The notes under the pieces: model-generated
Seen by the model: the letters and a program-made list of their open reading frames with translations, nothing else
What the model was told of the DNA's origin: nothing
The model's database searches: none
Shown: positions 5,640 to 8,501 of the stretch, piece by piece
Position numbering within the stretch: the first letter of the stretch is position 1
Layout: each line of letters starts with the position of its first letter
Assembly: GCA_004561775.1 (NCBI GenBank)
Contig: SFUD01000019.1
Coordinates: forward strand, 1 to 8,501
Direction of reading: 5' to 3'
Source of the DNA: a bacterium
Lineage (GTDB): Bacteria > Bacteroidota > Bacteroidia > Bacteroidales > UBA932
Length of the DNA: 8,501 bases
Translations under genes and position numbers: made by a program

Positions 5640-7265
5640 CTACATCATGCCGCCACCCATAGGAGGCATTGCAGGAGCAGGATTCTCCTCCTTCTTATCT
5701 GCAATTACGCACTCTGTTGTAAGGAGCATACCTGCAACAGAGGCAGCATTCTGAAGAGCAATTCTGGCAACCTTTGTAGGGTCTATCACACCAGCCTCAA
5801 AGAGGTTCTCGTATTTGTCCATACGGGCATTGTAACCAAAGTCACCCTTGCCCTCCTTAATCTTCTGGATAACAACACTGCCCTCAACACCTGCATTGTC
5901 GCAGATTATTCTCAGAGGCTCCTCAATTGCGCGAGCAATAATGTTGATACCGGTCTGCTCATCCTCATTATCTGCCTTAATGGCCTTAACAGCCTCCTCG
6001 GCACGGATGTAAGCTACTCCGCCGCCCGGAACAATACCCTCTTCAACAGCTGCGCGGGTTGCGCTAAGAGCATCGTCCACTCTATCCTTCTTCTCCTTCA
6101 TCTCAACCTCTGAAGCGGCGCCAACATATATTACAGCCACTCCGCCGGAGAGTTTTGCAAGACGCTCCTGAAGTTTCTCCCTGTCATAGTCGGAGGTTGT
6201 TGTCTCCATCTGCTTCTTAATCTGTGCTGCGCGCTCTGCAATATCGTTCTTGTCGCCGGCACCGTTTACAATGGTTGTATTCTCCTTTGTAATGGCAACC
6301 TTCTCTGCTGTACCAAGCATATCGGGAGTAGTATTCTCCAAGGTAAAGCCACGCTCCTCTGAAACAACTACGCCACCAGTAAGGGTTGCAATATCCTGCA
6401 GCATCTCTTTTCTGCGGTCGCCAAAGCCAGGAGCCTTAACTGCTGCCACTTTGATTGTACCGCGCAGACGGTTAACAACAAGGGTTGTAAGAGCCTCGCC
6501 ATCCACATCCTCTGCAATGATAAGAAGAGACTTGCCATCTCTTGCAATAGGCTCAAGAATAGGAAGCAGATCCTTCATAGAGGAGATCTTCTTGTCTGTG
6601 ATAAGAATCATAGGCTGGTCCAAAACTGCCTCCATCTTATCTGGATTGGTCATAAAGTATGGAGAGATATAACCTCTGTCAAACTGCATTCCCTCAACAA
6701 CCTTAACCTCTGTATCTGTACCCTTGGCCTCCTCTACGGTAATCACGCCCTCTTTCTTAACTTTGCTCATAGCATCTGCAATAAGCTTACCAATAAAGGC
6801 ATCATTATTGGCAGAGATGGTACCAACCTGCTCAATCTTTGAGTAATCCGAACCAACAGACTGGCTCTGCTTCTTCAAAGACTCAACAACAACGTCAACC
6901 GCCTTGTCTATACCTCTCTTAAGATCCATAGGGTTTGCACCTGCAGTAACATTCTTAAGACCAACGTTAATGATTGCCTGCGCAAGCACGGTAGCGGTAG
7001 TAGTACCATCACCAGCCTGATCATTTGTCTTGGAGGCAACCTCCTTCACCATCTGAGCACCCATATTCTGGAATCTCTCCTCCAGCTCAATCTCCTTAGC
7101 TACAGTAACACCATCCTTGGTAATGTGAGGTGCACCAAACTTCTTATCAATAACAACATTGCGTCCCTTAGGACCAAGTGTAACCTTAACTGCATTAGCC
7201 AATGCATCTGCGCCCTCTTTAATAAGATTACGGGCCTCTGTATTGAATTTAATCTCTTTTGCCAT
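5640..7265 (-). CDS. groEL: Chaperonin GroEL (60-kDa subunit)
   Basis: The product has 541 residues, close to the usual 545 or so. Seen: N-terminal VKVTLGPKGRNVVI (27-40), ITKDGVTVAKE (48-58) with catalytic Asp51, and the ATP-site motif GDGTTTAT (85-92), both in the equatorial domain. The apical domain includes GMQFDRGYISPYF and the GFGDRR region, and the C-terminal equatorial part has EEGIVPGGG. The tail reads PAPAMPPMGGGMM, a short Gly-Met-rich end that projects into the folding chamber. GroEL forms a double ring of 14 subunits that folds client proteins with ATP and GroES in the cytoplasm. It is the second gene of the groES-groEL pair, but separated by a 200-bp repeat-filled spacer. No damage is seen. 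Confidence 0.99.
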   Translation of the reverse strand: MAKEIKFNTEARNLIKEGADALANAVKVTLGPKGRNVVIDKKFGAPHITKDGVTVAKEIELEERFQNMGAQMVKEVASKTNDQAGDGTTTATVLAQAIINVGLKNVTAGANPMDLKRGIDKAVDVVVESLKKQSQSVGSDYSKIEQVGTISANNDAFIGKLIADAMSKVKKEGVITVEEAKGTDTEVKVVEGMQFDRGYISPYFMTNPDKMEAVLDQPMILITDKKISSMKDLLPILEPIARDGKSLLIIAEDVDGEALTTLVVNRLRGTIKVAAVKAPGFGDRRKEMLQDIATLTGGVVVSEERGFTLENTTPDMLGTAEKVAITKENTTIVNGAGDKNDIAERAAQIKKQMETTTSDYDREKLQERLAKLSGGVAVIYVGAASEVEMKEKKDRVDDALSATRAAVEEGIVPGGGVAYIRAEEAVKAIKADNEDEQTGINIIARAIEEPLRIICDNAGVEGSVVIQKIKEGKGDFGYNARMDKYENLFEAGVIDPTKVARIALQNAASVAGMLLTTECVIADKKEENPAPAMPPMGGGMM

Positions 7266-7333
7266 AGTAGTAAAAAATAAAACTTTAAAACTTAAACCTG
7301 CGCGCTGCTCAACGGCTCTCTTGCTCTGCCTCC

Positions 7334-7461
7334 TTGCTCAATCGGCTGCTTTGCTTACCGGCCGCCATCTTGCTCAATCGGCTGCCTTGCTTACCGGCCG
7401 CCATCAGCACTCAATCATTGCAATCTTGCTTTACCGCTGCCATCAGCACTCAATCATTGCA
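7334..7461 (-). repeat. 36- to 39-bp tandem repeats filling the groES-groEL spacer
   Basis: Two 36-bp units (7334-7369 and 7370-7405) differ by one base and contain TTGCTCAATCGGCTGC followed by TTACCGGCCGCC. A second pattern, CCATCAGCACTCAATCATTG plus CA, occurs at 7401-7422 and again at 7440-7461, 39 bp apart. The stretch between them (TTGCTTTACCGCTGCC) is a degenerate copy of the first unit. A weaker relic (TGCTCAACGGCTC) lies near 7306-7318. All three minus-strand frames are interrupted or out of register with both genes, so the spacer is not coding. It makes the 5' leader of groEL in the bicistronic mRNA unusually long. Confidence 0.8.
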
Positions 7462-7465
7462 TTAA

Positions 7466-7738
7466 TTACTCAACAACTGCCATTACATCACTCTGGCGCA
7501 TCATAATGTAAATTTTGCCATCTACATTAAGCTCTGTACCGGCATACTTACCATAAAGAACCTTGTCACCAACTTTAAGTTCCATAGGCTCATCCTTCTT
7601 ACCCGGACCAACAGCAACAACAGTACCTGCCTGAGGTTTCTCTTTTGCTGTATCGGGAATAAACAATCCGCTGGCTGTCTTAGTCTCAGCCTCTTTAGGT
7701 TCAACCAGAACCCTGTCTGCTAAAGGTTTTACATTCAT
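7466..7738 (-). CDS. groES: Co-chaperonin GroES (10-kDa subunit)
   Basis: The product has 90 residues from ATG at 7738. A TTG 12 bases upstream would add MINI, but the family starts at MNVKPLADRVLVEP. Seen: KPLADRVLVEP (4-14), the flexible mobile loop with SGLFIPDTA (23-31) that contacts the GroEL apical domain, GTVVAVGPG (38-46), VGDKVLYGKYAGTE (56-69) and the final strand DVMAVVE. The GroES heptamer caps the GroEL ring and closes the folding chamber. It is the first gene of the leftward chaperonin operon. No CIRCE operator is present upstream, so HrcA control of the standard type is not supported by the sequence. Confidence 0.98.
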   Translation of the reverse strand: MNVKPLADRVLVEPKEAETKTASGLFIPDTAKEKPQAGTVVAVGPGKKDEPMELKVGDKVLYGKYAGTELNVDGKIYIMMRQSDVMAVVE

Positions 7739-7771
7739 AATATTAATCAATTTTAATTGTTACCGTTTAAA

Positions 7772-7805
7772 TGTTACCACTTCAAGTAATTGTTACCACT
7801 TCAAG
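7772..7805 (-). repeat. 15-bp direct repeats at 19-bp period upstream of groES
   Basis: TGTTACCACTTCAAG occurs exactly at 7772-7786 and 7791-7805, and the first seven bases again at 7758-7764. The array lies 20-67 bp upstream of the groES ATG, in the expected leader or promoter region. It could be a regulator-binding array or a slippage duplication. Confidence 0.6.
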
Positions 7806-7811
7806 CCCCCG

Positions 7812-7819
7812 GAAATATA
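7812..7819 (-). promoter_or_regulatory. Weak candidate -7 box for groES-groEL
   Basis: The minus strand reads TATATTTC, seven of eight matches to TAnnTTTG. The nearest TTTG elements are 17 and 23 bp upstream, outside the 19-21 bp window. If used, the groES leader would be about 65-70 nt and would contain the TGTTACCACTTCAAG repeats. Confidence 0.25.
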
Positions 7820-7912
7820 TCCGAAGACACAACAAGCAAAGTCAAATAGAGTGCCAAAGTCCAAACAAAGCCCAATTGTGACAAAATGTCAGCAACCCAA
7901 ACTGTCCCGGCC

Positions 7913-7993
7913 GTTGTTCCTGTTGCTCCTGTTGCTACCGTTGCTCCCGTAGTTCCCGTTGCTCCCGTTGTTCCCGTTGCTCCCGTAGCTCCC
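7913..7993. repeat. Nine tandem 9-bp units (GTTGCTCCC-type)
   Basis: Nine consecutive 9-bp units run from 7913 to 7993, mostly GTTGCTCCC with variants such as GTTGTTCCC, GTAGCTCCC and GTTGCTACC. On the minus strand one frame reads Gly-Ala-Thr/Gly-Thr-Thr triplets, like a collagen-type Gly-X-Y run. On the plus strand one frame reads Val-Ala-Pro/Val-Val-Pro. Neither belongs to a frame with other protein-like sequence, so I call it a repeat. Confidence 0.8.
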
Positions 7994-8020
7994 GGCCATC
8001 GCCCCGGCCGTGGCCCCACC

Positions 8021-8298
8021 AAAGCGCACAAAAATGCCGATTTTGTGCTCGAAAAGCCCGAAAATGGGGGTCCCGAAGGCAAAAAGCGCACAAAAACCCC
8101 GATTTTGTGCTCAAAAAGCCAGAAAACAGGGGTTCCAGACCGCAAAAGCGCACAAAAACCCCAATTTTGTGCTCGAAATGCCCGAAAAAGGGGGTCTCGA
8201 AGGCCAAAAAAGCACAAAAACCTCGATTTTGTGCTCGAAATGCCCGGAAACGAGGGTTTCAGACCCCAAAAGCGCACAAAAACCTCGATTTTGTGCTC
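8021..8298. repeat. 62-bp tandem array with five conserved palindromic stems
   Basis: The palindrome GCACAAAA-N7-TTTTGTGC occurs at 8026-8048, 8088-8110, 8150-8172, 8212-8234 and 8274-8296. Starts are exactly 62 bp apart. All five pairs of 8-bp arms are identical, while the 7-nt loop varies (ATGCCGA, ACCCCGA, ACCCCAA, ACCTCGA, ACCTCGA). The 39-bp segments between them are of two alternating kinds: 1 and 3 are alike (CGAAGGC near the end), and 2 and 4 are alike (CAGACC near the end), so the higher-order period is 124 bp. 62 is not a multiple of three, so the reading frame rotates at each unit. Arm conservation points to a DNA-binding palindrome or an RNA hairpin. It is not CRISPR, since the between-repeat segments are related. 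Confidence 0.85.
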
Positions 8299-8501
8299 GG
8301 GAGGAAGGGGATTGGCACTGGGAAGAGAGGAAATTGGCATCGGGAAGCGCAACCGCAGAGACGTTTACCCTTCCTGCAAATCACCGCGCACGCTTCTAAA
8401 ACGCAAATACCTCATAACCAAATAATTAACTTTTAGCAACGCGCTCGGTGAGCTCAAATTGAGGCCACCGCGCGGGCCAATGTGCCCCAGAGGTGCCTAG
8501 A
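8297..8501. other. Right-hand stretch without a supported gene
   Basis: Just after the 62-bp array there is a small imperfect duplication: ATTGGCACTGGGAAG (8311-8325) and ATTGGCATCGGGAAG (8333-8347), 13 of 15 bases the same, period 22. The last 50-75 bases could be the 3' end of a leftward gene that continues past the edge: one minus frame stops at 8454-8456 (ending ARAVASI), another at 8426-8428 (ending ERVAKS). The pieces are too short to choose between or to identify. Nothing else is recognised. Confidence 0.3.

Noticed and set aside
7401..7461. CAGCACTC motifs resembling half of the CIRCE heat-shock operator
   Set aside because: The inverted half (GAGTGCT after 9 bp) is missing in both copies, and the motif lies after groES, not before it.
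8021..8298. CRISPR-like repeat/spacer regularity (23-bp dyad repeats with 39-bp spacers)
   Set aside because: The spacers are related to one another in an alternating pattern and no cas gene is present, so this is an ordinary tandem array.
7801..8352. 183-residue minus-strand open frame with Gly-Ala-Thr repeats
   Set aside because: It consists almost wholly of tandem repeats, competes with long open frames on the other strand, and shows no signal peptide, domain or credible start.
7886..8425. 179-residue plus-strand open frame with Val-Ala-Pro repeats
   Set aside because: Same stop-free repeat effect; the peptide changes identity at each 62-bp unit because the frame rotates.
8426..8501. 3' end of a leftward gene at the right edge
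   Set aside because: Two minus-strand frames are possible, both under 26 codons, and neither is recognisable; left as a note on the terminal stretch.

Overview
The window looks like chromosomal DNA of a Bacteroidales bacterium of the gut type (phylum Bacteroidota). The evidence is a GldE-type CBS protein followed by a phosphopantetheinyl transferase, a DUF5106-like thioredoxin-fold lipoprotein, a DUF4143 ATPase with the GPKWCGKT P-loop, a fimbrillin-like protein end, GroEL with a Gly-Met-rich tail, and promoter elements of the Bacteroides type (TTTG, about 20 bp, TAnnTTTG) in place of sigma70 boxes. Genus cannot be fixed from the sequence.

Layout, left to right. 1-254: 3' end of a rightward fimbrillin-like gene, open at the window edge. 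276-1550: leftward DUF4143 ATPase, preceded by three 14-bp direct repeats at an exact 23-bp period that overlap its predicted promoter and the stop codon of the next gene. 1633-2625: leftward lipoprotein with a CPAC thioredoxin fold. 2642-2715: leftward tRNA-Gln(TTG) with its own consensus promoter, only 16 bp before the lipoprotein gene. 2743-3641: leftward tadA-yqaA pair with a 1-base stop/start overlap. From about 3700 the strand flips: gldE-like gene with a polyglutamine tail and no CorC/HlyC domain, then the phosphopantetheinyl transferase, then a strong intrinsic terminator. 5640-7738: leftward groES-groEL operon whose two genes are separated by an unusual 200-bp spacer made of 36- to 39-bp tandem repeats.

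7739-8501 has no convincing gene. It holds a 19-bp-period duplication just upstream of groES, nine copies of a 9-bp unit, and a 62-bp tandem array carrying five copies of a perfectly conserved 8-bp palindromic stem with variable loops. The 62-bp units alternate in two types, giving a 124-bp higher-order repeat. The open frames here result from repeats without stop codons and are not called as genes.

Functionally the window is mostly housekeeping: tRNA wobble editing (TadA), glutamine tRNA, protein folding (GroESL), carrier-protein activation (PPTase) and envelope functions (GldE-like, YqaA, lipoprotein). The most notable points are the non-coding structures: the iterated operator-like sites at the ATPase, the repeat-filled groES-groEL spacer and the 62-bp hairpin array, plus the truncated polyQ-tailed GldE. 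I found no complete new system; these are leads.
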